Assembly (NCBI GenBank): GCA_025774805.1
Contig: JALGZR010000130.1
Coordinates: 1 to 8,865, forward strand
Direction of reading: 5' to 3'
DNA: 8,865 nucleotides
From: a bacterium
GTDB taxonomy: Bacteria > ARS69
Shown here: positions 1-5,755 of the stretch, piece by piece
Layout: the number at the start of each line of letters is the position of its first letter
How positions within the stretch are numbered: the stretch's first letter is position 1
The notes under the pieces: model-generated
Database searches by the model: none
What the model was told of the DNA's origin: nothing
What the model saw: only the letters and a program-made list of their open reading frames with translations
Program-made: the position numbers and the translations under genes

Positions 1-2
1 GT

Positions 3-185
3 CTAGCCTGCATATCTCACCAGCCTCTGCTGCGGCAGCGGCAAAGCCGCGCCTGGCTTCGTCGCTGCGAGGCTTCCGCCCTGCGACGGGGCTACGGCCC
101 CGCCTCGGGCGAAAAGCCCCCCATCTCCTCGCCAGACACGGCTATCCGCAGCCTCGCGACGAGCCTGGTGAGAAATGCAGGCTAG
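3..185. repeat. Inverted-repeat element with 21-base ends (MITE/REP-like unit)
   Basis: The ends at 3-23 and 165-185 are inverted copies of each other, matching at 20 of 21 positions; each begins or ends in the palindrome CTAG. The interior is GC-rich and full of hairpins: GCGGC-AAA-GCCGC at 38-50, and CGGGGC-TACG-GCCCCG at 87-102, which in RNA would carry a very stable UNCG-type tetraloop. No credible gene lies inside. The left 78 bases recur at 3454-3531 with 69 of 78 identities, which marks this as a dispersed family and not a chance palindrome. No transposase is present. It could be a non-autonomous mobile unit or an intergenic RNA structure or terminator element; the sequence does not separate these. 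Confidence 0.75.
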
Positions 186-247
186 CCCGCACATCTCAGC
201 CGGATCGTCGCGAAGCCGGGGCGAACCGGGTGAGGATTGCAGGCTAG
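182..247. repeat. Second, short inverted-repeat unit sharing CTAG with the first
   Basis: The arms at 182-203 and 226-247 pair at 17 of 22 positions around a 22-base centre. They begin and end with CTAG and resemble the ends of the 3-185 element (CTAGCC-GCA-ATCTCA type). The CTAG at 182-185 is the last four bases of the first unit and the first four of this one, so the two are fused head to tail. The outer CTAG (244-247) contains the TAG stop of the sigma-54 activator read on the - strand. Transcripts of that gene would run straight into this hairpin, so a role in 3' end formation is possible; there is no T-rich tract. Confidence 0.65.
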
Positions 248-1839
248 TCGCCGGAGCGCGAGGACTCCGGCTCGCCGAGGCCGTACTCCTTGATGCGGCG
301 GTAGAGCGTTCGCTCACTGATCCCGAGGGCCCGGGCGGCGAGTCGGCGGTTTCCCCCCGACTCGCGCAGGGCCCTCTCCACGGTCCGCCGCTCGAGGTCC
401 TTCATCGAGAGCGTTCCGGCGGGCTCGTCCTCCTCGACCCGTACCGGGCCGGCCGGGGCGACGGGAACCCCCATCCCGGCGTACCCGCCCCGGGGTTCGG
501 AAGGGCCCGCCCCCTCGGGCCGTGTCGAGGATCCGAACGCGAGCATCTCCCGGATCGCCGCCACCTCGGCGCGCAGGGCGAGGAGCGACTGGAGGATGAA
601 CTCCCGCTCCACCTCGCGGCGGTCGGTGGGCAGCGCGGGGAGGGGTCTCTCGGGGGCGCCCCCCTGCAGAACGTACGAGGGCAGATCGGACGTACGGATC
701 GACGTCTCGGGACGGAGCGCGACCAGTCCGTCCACGAGGTTCTTCAGCTCCCGTACGTTTCCGGGCCACTCGTACTTCGTGAGGACCTCCATCGCGTCCC
801 GGTCGAACCCCGGAAACGAGACGCCGTGACGGGCCGAAGCTCGCGCCGCCATCGTCCGCACCAGAAGCGGGATCTCCTGCGTGCGCTGGCGCAGCGGCGG
901 AACCTCGAGGTGAACGACCTTCAGACGGTAATAGAGGTCTCGTCGAAACTTGCCCTCGCGCACGGTCGACTCGAGGTCGCGGTTCGTCGCCGCGACAATT
1001 CGGACGTCGACCGAGATCGAGGTCTGGCCGCCGACGCGGAGGAACCGCTCCTCCTCCAAGACGCGCAGGAGGTTCACCTGCGAGGGAAGCGACATCTCCG
1101 CGATCTCGTCGAGGAAGAGGGTGCCCCGGTCGGCGAGCTCGAAGCGTCCGATGCGCATTGAGTCAGCGCTCGTGAACGCTCCCTTCTCGTGGCCGAAAAG
1201 CTCCGATTCGAGGAGACTCTCCGGCAGCGCGCCGACGTTCACCGGAATGAACGGTCCGTCTCTCCGGTCACTCGCGCGATGGATGGCGGACGCGAGCATC
1301 TCCTTGCCGGTGCCGCTCTCCCCGGTGATGAGGGTGGTGACCTTGAGCGGCGCCACGCGGAGGATCCTCTCGAAGAGCTCGAGCATTACCGGATCTCGGA
1401 CGACCAGCCCCAAGTCATCGATCAGGAGTCGGCGGTCCCGCAGACGGTCGAGCTTGGCCAGCACCCTCCCGCGACCGATCGGCTCGGCCAGAATCTCGTC
1501 GGCGCCCTCCGCGAGAAGCGAGGCCCGCTGCTCCCGTCCGGAGCCCGAGGCCAGGACCACGAAGTCGGCCCGCGTCCCCCCGCCTCGGGCCCGTCGGAGG
1601 AGGTTGTCGGCCGGCCCGTCCCGCAGCTCATTCGGCAGGAGGACCACGAAGATCCCGTCATCCTCCCCCAGACAGCGAAAGGCCTCGGCGCCCGACTCGA
1701 CCAATCGCACGTCCCAGCCCCTCTCCCGGGCCTGGTCCGCGATCTCCGTCCAGTCGGGGAAGGGGCCCACCATCAGACAGCGGGGTTGTGCCAATCCGTC
1801 GCTCCTCTGATTCCCGGAGGTCCGCCAGACGCACTCCAT
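244..1839 (-). CDS. Sigma-54-dependent transcriptional activator with degenerate receiver domain
   Basis: A 531-residue enhancer-binding protein that would use ATP hydrolysis to open promoters held by sigma-54 RNA polymerase. Residues about 20-135 have the receiver-fold pattern, but the acidic pair is Gly25-Pro26, the phospho-acceptor Asp is lost (LLPNE, 67-71), the Thr is Ala97 and the Lys is Glu119, so phosphorylation is unlikely. The AAA+ domain (about 142-390) has Walker A GESGTGKE (173-180), a GAFTSA loop (220-225) in place of GAFTGA, Walker B GTLFLDE (239-245), sensor I AATN (283-286), Arg fingers 299-300 and WPGNVREL (358-365). A helical linker (about 405-435) is followed by a Pro/Gly-rich stretch and a Fis-type helix-turn-helix (about 484-520). 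The ATG is preceded by AAGAAGGG about six bases upstream. The TAG stop lies in a repeat end. Promoter targets are unknown. Confidence 0.95.
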   Translation of the reverse strand: MECVWRTSGNQRSDGLAQPRCLMVGPFPDWTEIADQARERGWDVRLVESGAEAFRCLGEDDGIFVVLLPNELRDGPADNLLRRARGGGTRADFVVLASGSGREQRASLLAEGADEILAEPIGRGRVLAKLDRLRDRRLLIDDLGLVVRDPVMLELFERILRVAPLKVTTLITGESGTGKEMLASAIHRASDRRDGPFIPVNVGALPESLLESELFGHEKGAFTSADSMRIGRFELADRGTLFLDEIAEMSLPSQVNLLRVLEEERFLRVGGQTSISVDVRIVAATNRDLESTVREGKFRRDLYYRLKVVHLEVPPLRQRTQEIPLLVRTMAARASARHGVSFPGFDRDAMEVLTKYEWPGNVRELKNLVDGLVALRPETSIRTSDLPSYVLQGGAPERPLPALPTDRREVEREFILQSLLALRAEVAAIREMLAFGSSTRPEGAGPSEPRGGYAGMGVPVAPAGPVRVEEDEPAGTLSMKDLERRTVERALRESGGNRRLAARALGISERTLYRRIKEYGLGEPESSRSGD

Positions 1840-1954
1840 GGTTGCCCTTCTTCGATCGATCCGTCAAGATGGCAGGTGGCGGAGGGGGTCCGGCCGGGGG
1901 GCCTGCGTTCCGCGATCCGCCCCTGAGGGTTCCCCGGACCTCGCGCAGCCCGGC

Positions 1955-1983
1955 TTGACACGGGGGGGCTCCGTGGACATACT
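1955..1983 (+). promoter_or_regulatory. Sigma-70-type promoter of rpsU
   Basis: A perfect TTGACA (1955-1960) is separated by 17 bases from CATACT (1978-1983), which matches TATAAT at 4 of 6 positions. Transcription would start near 1990, giving an rpsU leader of about 100 bases. This is the best -35/-10 pair I found in the window and it sits in the divergent gap in the right orientation. I found no comparable promoter for the activator gene on the - strand. Confidence 0.65.
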
Positions 1984-2024
1984 CCTACGTTCGAATGCTC
2001 GGAATCACCGTTTCGTGGGTAACC

Positions 2025-2054
2025 GGTCGGAGACCCCCGGGGGGCTCGCGCCCC
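2025..2054 (+). promoter_or_regulatory. GC-rich hairpins in the rpsU leader
   Basis: Two small stem-loops follow each other: GGTC-GGA-GACC (2025-2035) and GGGGC-TCGC-GCCCC (2041-2054). They lie in the predicted untranslated leader, 40-70 bases before the rpsU start. Many ribosomal protein genes are autoregulated through leader structure, so this could be such a site. I do not recognise a known S21 leader motif, and hairpins of this size are common in GC-rich DNA. Confidence 0.25.
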
Positions 2055-2093
2055 GGCCCGCGGCGGCACTGAGATCGTCAAAGGCTGGACAGG

Positions 2094-2279
2094 ATGCCCC
2101 TCGTCAAGGTCAAAGAGAACGAGTCGATCGACAAGGCCATTCGGCGCTTCAAGAAGAAGTGCGAGAAGGAAGGGATCATTCAGGACATCAAGAAGAGCTC
2201 CCGGTATCTGAAGCCTTCCGAGAGAAAGCGCAAGAAGCAGCTGAAGGCCGCAAAACGCCGCCGCTCCGGCAAAGCCTGA
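2094..2279 (+). CDS. rpsU: 30S ribosomal protein S21
   Basis: A 61-residue S21 of normal family length. It starts MPLVKVKENESIDKAIRRFK, the typical S21 opening, followed by a KKCEKEG(I/V) segment and a strongly basic tail ending KRRRSGKA. S21 binds the 30S platform near the anti-Shine-Dalgarno end of 16S rRNA and contributes to initiation on natural mRNAs. The ATG follows GGACAGG with almost no spacer, so the ribosome site is not textbook. In many bacteria rpsU precedes dnaG and rpoD; here it is instead followed by a structured spacer, a small Cys-rich gene and rpmI. A sigma-70-type promoter lies about 110-140 bases upstream. Confidence 0.96.
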   Translation: MPLVKVKENESIDKAIRRFKKKCEKEGIIQDIKKSSRYLKPSERKRKKQLKAAKRRRSGKA

Positions 2280-2292
2280 GATCGGCGCACGA

Positions 2293-2310
2293 CCGGGCCT
2301 CGGGGCCCGG
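2293..2310 (+). terminator. Possible weak terminator hairpin after rpsU
   Basis: CCGGGCC (2293-2299), loop TCGG, and GGCCCGG (2304-2310) form a perfect 7-base-pair stem starting 14 bases after the rpsU stop. No T-run follows, so it is at best a pause, attenuator or RNA 3'-end protecting hairpin. Its right arm overlaps the candidate -24 element at 2303-2318. Confidence 0.3.
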
Positions 2311-2318
2311 AGGTTGCA
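2303..2318 (+). promoter_or_regulatory. Candidate sigma-54 (-24/-12) promoter
   Basis: GGGCCC, five bases, then TTGCA matches the sigma-54 consensus TGGCAC-N5-TTGCW at 9 of 11 positions, with the GG and GC dinucleotides exactly 10 bases apart. The start point would fall at about 2329, directly at the base of the 2330-2397 structure, upstream of the small Cys protein and rpmI. By my rough estimate, about two 9-of-11 matches are expected by chance in a window this size on both strands, so this is only suggestive. Confidence 0.25.
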
Positions 2319-2329
2319 CGACCGCGAGA

Positions 2330-2397
2330 GAAAAGCTCGAAACTGTAGCGTTCCGCTCCTACGATCGAAGTCGCACAGTCTGGCAGCGCAGCTTTTC
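2330..2397 (+). other. Structured spacer, possible leader RNA
   Basis: GAAAAGCT (2330-2337) pairs perfectly with AGCTTTTC (2390-2397). Inside, ACTGT (2342-2346) pairs with ACAGT (2375-2379), and AGCG-TTC-CGCT (2347-2357) forms a small hairpin. Together they make a closed, branched fold of 68 bases between rpsU and the small Cys-rich gene. It is AT-richer than its surroundings. I do not recognise the family, and it does not fit a tRNA. It may instead contain a weak promoter, TCGAAA (2337-2342), 17 bases, TACGAT (2360-2365), each element matching at 4 of 6. Confidence 0.35.
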
Positions 2398-2438
2398 CGT
2401 CGAAGGGTGGGGAGACGGTGTCGAGAGGAGAAGTCGCG

Positions 2439-2633
2439 ATGATTCGGGAAGAGGAAGGGTCGGTTTTGCAGAGAGATCGAGCGAACAGCACGTACGAACT
2501 TCTACTGAAAAAGGCCGTGGAAGAAGGGCGCATCGGCGGGGCTCACCGGTGCCGCGTCTGTGGAATGCGGTTCAACGAGCCCGGCGAAGCCGCGAACTGC
2601 TGCGAGAAAGTCCTCCAGCATAACCGGCTCTGA
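2439..2633 (+). CDS. Small Cys-rich (zinc-ribbon-like) protein of unknown function
   Basis: A 64-residue protein that I do not recognise. The N-terminal half is charged and probably helical (MIREEEG..., then YELLLKKAVEEGRI). The C-terminal half has Cys38-x2-Cys41 (HRCRVCG), then Cys54-Cys55 and His61, a pattern that could bind one zinc ion, like the knuckles in small nucleic-acid or protein-binding ribbons. ATG 2439 is chosen over GTG 2418 because AGAGGAG (2424-2430) lies eight bases before it. It ends 40 bases before rpmI, so the two are probably co-transcribed. The context suggests a role tied to translation or ribosome assembly, which is inference only. Confidence 0.7.
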   Translation: MIREEEGSVLQRDRANSTYELLLKKAVEEGRIGGAHRCRVCGMRFNEPGEAANCCEKVLQHNRL

Positions 2634-2673
2634 GTCCTCCGGAGGAGACGACGGGAGAGGATCCGAAGAAGCC

Positions 2674-2871
2674 ATGCCGAAAATGAAGACCAACCGGAGC
2701 GCCGCCAAGCGCTTCTCGAAGACGGCGACCGGTAAGCTCCGTCACAAGAGGAGCTACAAGAACCACATCTTGACCAAGAAGACCTCGAAGAGGATTCGGC
2801 AGCTTCGCAGGGACAAGAGCCTCGAGGCCGCGGACGAGGCCCGGATGAAGATGATCCTCCCCTACCTCTGA
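2674..2871 (+). CDS. rpmI: 50S ribosomal protein L35
   Basis: A 65-residue L35, the usual length. Recognisable features are the opening MPKMKTNRSAAKRFSKTATG, the KLRHKRSYKNHILTKKTSKR core and the end MKMILPYL. L35 is a small basic protein of the large subunit. The usual neighbours are infC upstream and rplT (L20) downstream; neither is here, and the next gene is an envelope lipoprotein. GAGAGG about 13 bases upstream and GAAGAA nearer the ATG are imperfect ribosome sites; the gene may depend on coupling with the small Cys-rich gene 40 bases before it. Confidence 0.96.
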   Translation: MPKMKTNRSAAKRFSKTATGKLRHKRSYKNHILTKKTSKRIRQLRRDKSLEAADEARMKMILPYL

Positions 2872-2880
2872 TCCGTCCGA

Positions 2881-2923
2881 CCCGCCCGTCCCCTCCGCGG
2901 CACGCCTCTGCGTCCGGGGCGGG
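2881..2923 (+). terminator. Possible hairpin after rpmI
   Basis: CCCGCCC (2881-2887) can pair with GGGCGGG (2917-2923) around a 29-base loop, ten bases after the rpmI stop. There is no T-tract, and the region is so GC-rich that the pairing could be accidental. It would fit the end of the ribosomal cluster before the unrelated gene at 3013. Confidence 0.2.
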
Positions 2924-3012
2924 CCTCGGCGCGCCTCCCCCCGTACCCATCGGGATTCCCTACCGTGTCCGCCCCCGCGACTTGAATCCTCGATAGGGGC
3001 AGGAGGGACATG

Positions 3013-3447
3013 ATGGATGTCCGGGGATGGACGGGACCGAACGGCCGCACCTCTCGTGAACTCGTCCGATTCGCCACGGCTGTCCTGCTCGCGGCACTCC
3101 TCGTCGGGGAGGGCGGTTGCCTGACCGAGGATCGCGGGGGGGACTTCTTTACGGTGCTCATGGAGGTCCGGGACGCCCAGAGCATGCCCGTCGCGGACGC
3201 GCTGGTGACGCCCTACATCGTCGACGTCGACCATCCGGGTGAGACCCGGCAGCCGATCGCCCTCGAGACCCGGCTGACCGACGCCAGCGGACTGGTCTCA
3301 TGGGAATACGAGGCTCTCCATCGGCCCTACATCTGCGGATACGAGATCCGAGACGCCACGGGGGCGCTGACCCTGTTGGCGGCCACGCCGGACGTCGACC
3401 GCCCCATGAGCAACGACGAGGGTTTCCTCAGCGTCACGCTGCCTTAG
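3013..3447 (+). CDS. Small exported protein, probable lipoprotein with Ig/transthyretin-like fold
   Basis: About 144 residues with no specific family recognised. A basic N-terminus, a hydrophobic stretch (FATAVLLAALLV) and a Cys at about residue 36 (VGEGGC) look like a lipoprotein signal, although the lipobox lacks the usual Leu at -3. The mature part has the spacing of a carboxypeptidase-regulatory/transthyretin-like beta sandwich: VRDAQSMPVADALV, then TDASGLVSW, then a strand pattern to the C-terminus. Such domains usually sit on the cell surface or in the periplasm. AGGAGGG (3001-3007) precedes two ATGs; 3013 has the better spacing and 3010 is possible. The TAG stop is six bases before the repeat at 3454. 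Confidence 0.75.
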   Translation: MDVRGWTGPNGRTSRELVRFATAVLLAALLVGEGGCLTEDRGGDFFTVLMEVRDAQSMPVADALVTPYIVDVDHPGETRQPIALETRLTDASGLVSWEYEALHRPYICGYEIRDATGALTLLAATPDVDRPMSNDEGFLSVTLP

Positions 3448-3453
3448 CCCGGA

Positions 3454-3531
3454 CTAGCCTGCATCTCTCACCAGTCTCTGCTGCGGCCACGGCGAAGCCG
3501 CGCCTGACTTCGTCGCCGCGCCGCTTCCGCC
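3454..3531. repeat. One-ended copy of the 3-185 repeat element
   Basis: Sixty-nine of 78 bases match positions 3-80, beginning at the same CTAG and continuing through the TCTCACCAG arm and the CGGC-GAA-GCCG hairpin. The matching inverted right end is not found before the terminator at 3573, so the copy is truncated or decayed. It sits six bases after the stop of the lipoprotein gene, in the convergent gap before the outer membrane protein gene. Both copies thus follow gene 3' ends. Confidence 0.75.
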
Positions 3532-3561
3532 GCCGCCATCGCCTCGCCCGCCCTCCATCCG

Positions 3562-3600
3562 CAAAGAAGAAGGCCCGGGGGTCCGGAGACCCCCGGGCCG
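3562..3600 (-). terminator. Intrinsic terminator of the outer membrane protein gene
   Basis: GGCCCGGGGGTC (3573-3584) and GACCCCCGGGCC (3589-3600) form a perfect 12-base-pair stem with a CGGA loop. Read on the - strand it is followed at once by TTCTTCTTTG, a T-rich tail, 44 bases after the stop of the 3644-5755 gene. On the + strand the hairpin is preceded by an A-rich stretch but not followed by T residues, so it serves mainly the - strand gene. Confidence 0.85.
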
Positions 3601-3643
3601 TTCGATCGGCCGGAACGCCGGTAAGCGGTTCCGACTCCCGGCT

Positions 3644-5755
3644 CTACATGAACGCGAAGGTGAGCGAGATGGCCAACTCCCGCCAGAAGTCGACGTCGAA
3701 GATCTCGTGGTCATCATCGTCGTCGGCGTAGGTATCGAAGATCCCGTTGACGTTGGCCTGGACGGCGTCGGTGATCATGACCTCGAACCCGTAGAAGTAC
3801 GTGGTCGTGTTCCAACGCATCTTGTCGATGATCTCGCTGTTCTCGGTGACTGCCGGATCGCCGTAGGTGATCTCGTCGACAATGGCGCCGACCACGTCGT
3901 TCACGACGGTGACCGGGCGACCCGCCCCGTCCGCCGGAACGGTCAGCGTGGTCTCACGCGTCGAGTTGTTGATGTTGTGCGTGAGGCCCATGTTCCACCG
4001 GTACCGGCCGCCTTCACCCCACTTCAGACGCAGGCCCACCGGAAGCCGGGCCGTGGTCGTCCGGTATTCGTCCTCGATGTTGTGCTTGTCGATGGTCGTG
4101 GTCACGGTGGACCGCTCGTTGAGGCTGAGCCCGCCGACGGTGCCGGTGCCGCCCGCCGCGATGTCGGCGTCATAGGCCACGTTGTCGCCCGCCACGCCGT
4201 CGCTGAATCCCGACCACTCCACCCGCTCCATGGAGTTGCTGTAGTCCTCATTCCAGGTGTTCCGGCTGACAATCAGTCCCCAGCCTACCGCGACGTTCTG
4301 ATTGACGTCCCGAGTCCAGCGGGTCCCGAGCTCCCATGCGCTCAAGGTCATGTCGCCGTCTCGCGTTTCGGTCAGCGTCGCCTCGGTGTTCGTGAGGATG
4401 GCTTCCTGATCCCCGGAGCCCGCGTTCCACCAGAACGTTTCCCTGTCGTAGAACTTCCGGACGACCGTGGCGTCGATGTCGTACGGGGTCCGCCGGTAGC
4501 CGCCCCACGTGCGCAAGTCGCCGCCCGCGCAGACGCGATCGTACGAGACGAGAGCGCCGATGGCGATTCCCGTCCGCTCGTCGTCCACGGAGTAGTACGG
4601 GAACGGGAAGCCGGGGGGAGTGAGGTCGAACGAGCGGACCTGGATGTCCCGGTTCTCCCGGTTCTGGTCCAGGTATCCCAGACCTCCCGCGCCCAAGTCC
4701 GCGTTCGAGTTGAACTGACCGTCCCCAGTGCCGTCGCCCGCCGTGACGACCGTGTAGTCCGTGAACTCGGAGAAGTTCACGTCCACGCCCAGCGGATCGT
4801 ACCCCCGGGACGGGAGGTCGAGGTTCATCGACGGATTGGTCATGTTCGTCCCGAAGACGTCGAAGCGGACGTTCACGGACTGGTCGGACCAGGCGTGGTA
4901 GTCGGCGTTGAAGCTGACCCCGATGTTCTGGTGCTTGAAGGCCTCCTCACCCGGGCCCATGTAGGTCGTGACCTGGCGGTCCGTGATCCGGAGCGGGCTG
5001 CCCACGGCGCCGTCCGAGAACTGCCGGCTCTCATTGATCGTCTCGACCCGTCCCTCGGCGAAGCGATCCTGCACGTCCTTCTCCCAGAAGAAACGACCAC
5101 CGATGGAGAGATCGCTCGAGACCTCGCGCGCCACCCCGAAGTCGATGTCGCTGCGCGAATTGTCGTCGTACCGCATCAGGTCGACGACTTCCGTCGTCCT
5201 CCGGTCGGCGACCCCGTCGTTGTCGTCCTCGCCGGTGAACCCCGTGCCGTCGTCGAACTCCGTCACGATGGTGTTCGTGTACTCGGCGTCGTGCTGCTCG
5301 CCGGAGTCGAATCCGATGTTATGGTCCTCGTCGAGGTCCTCGAACATCTGCCGCCAATGGTTCCGCTGATAGAAGAGCGAGAAGACGTACTGCGAGTCCC
5401 GGTCGTACCTCCCGGTCCAGCCGGCGAGGTAGGAGCCGTCGTCGAAGATGTTGCTCCCGTCATTGAAGCCCAAGGCGTCGCTGCTGTAGCTGATCAGGTC
5501 GTCCCCCATCGTGGCGGGATCGTGGAGGTTCGAGAAGTTCGTGTAGAGGCGATTCCCGTCGATCTCGAGCAACCGGGCGGCGTTCGCGACGTTCTCGATG
5601 TCGTCGTCGAACATCCCGGCCGTCGCCTGACTCCGGTAGGAGACCAGGTCGAACTGCAGCAGATTGATGTACGATATGGTCTGTGCCGATGCCGGGACGG
5701 CGAGCAACGCGATCGCCACCGCAACGGCGCTCGGCAGGAACCACTTCGATCTCAT
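3644..5755 (-). CDS. Outer-membrane beta-barrel protein of unknown function
   Basis: 703 residues. A Sec signal peptide (MRSKWFLPSAVAVAIALLAVPASA, cut before Gln25) leads into a long stretch of alternating polar/hydrophobic strands, for example LSIGGRFFWEKDV, NIGVSFNADYHAW, QNVAVGWGLIVSRN, GLRLKWGEGGRYRWNMGLT and YFYGFEVMITDAV. Loops between strands are rich in Asp, Asn and Thr. The last strand, WRELAISLTFAFM, resembles the barrel assembly signal, though it ends Phe-Met and not Phe. There is almost no Cys and no plug or TonB box I can name. GGAGGG lies seven bases before the ATG. It appears monocistronic, with a strong terminator downstream. It may be a porin-like or surface barrel; substrate unknown. 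The long antisense reading frame is a codon-bias artefact. Confidence 0.85.
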   Translation of the reverse strand: MRSKWFLPSAVAVAIALLAVPASAQTISYINLLQFDLVSYRSQATAGMFDDDIENVANAARLLEIDGNRLYTNFSNLHDPATMGDDLISYSSDALGFNDGSNIFDDGSYLAGWTGRYDRDSQYVFSLFYQRNHWRQMFEDLDEDHNIGFDSGEQHDAEYTNTIVTEFDDGTGFTGEDDNDGVADRRTTEVVDLMRYDDNSRSDIDFGVAREVSSDLSIGGRFFWEKDVQDRFAEGRVETINESRQFSDGAVGSPLRITDRQVTTYMGPGEEAFKHQNIGVSFNADYHAWSDQSVNVRFDVFGTNMTNPSMNLDLPSRGYDPLGVDVNFSEFTDYTVVTAGDGTGDGQFNSNADLGAGGLGYLDQNRENRDIQVRSFDLTPPGFPFPYYSVDDERTGIAIGALVSYDRVCAGGDLRTWGGYRRTPYDIDATVVRKFYDRETFWWNAGSGDQEAILTNTEATLTETRDGDMTLSAWELGTRWTRDVNQNVAVGWGLIVSRNTWNEDYSNSMERVEWSGFSDGVAGDNVAYDADIAAGGTGTVGGLSLNERSTVTTTIDKHNIEDEYRTTTARLPVGLRLKWGEGGRYRWNMGLTHNINNSTRETTLTVPADGAGRPVTVVNDVVGAIVDEITYGDPAVTENSEIIDKMRWNTTTYFYGFEVMITDAVQANVNGIFDTYADDDDDHEIFDVDFWRELAISLTFAFM

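Noticed and set aside
3-317. 104-residue - strand frame, whose end (PQQRLVR.AG) resembles the end of another - strand frame at 3454-3717
   Set aside because: The shared tail comes from translating the same DNA repeat, with CTAG supplying the stop in both. Not evidence of a protein family.
175-1161. 328-residue + strand frame opposite the sigma-54 activator
   Set aside because: Antisense shadow of a gene with complete AAA+ and Fis motifs; its product has no recognisable fold.
2330-2397. tRNA-like cloverleaf suggested by the closing stem and TTCGA-like bases
   Set aside because: No 17-base T-arm precedes the 3' strand on either strand, and no anticodon arm can be placed.
2418-2438. GTG start for the small Cys-rich protein
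   Set aside because: AGAGGAG lies inside this extension, eight bases before ATG 2439, which marks the later start.
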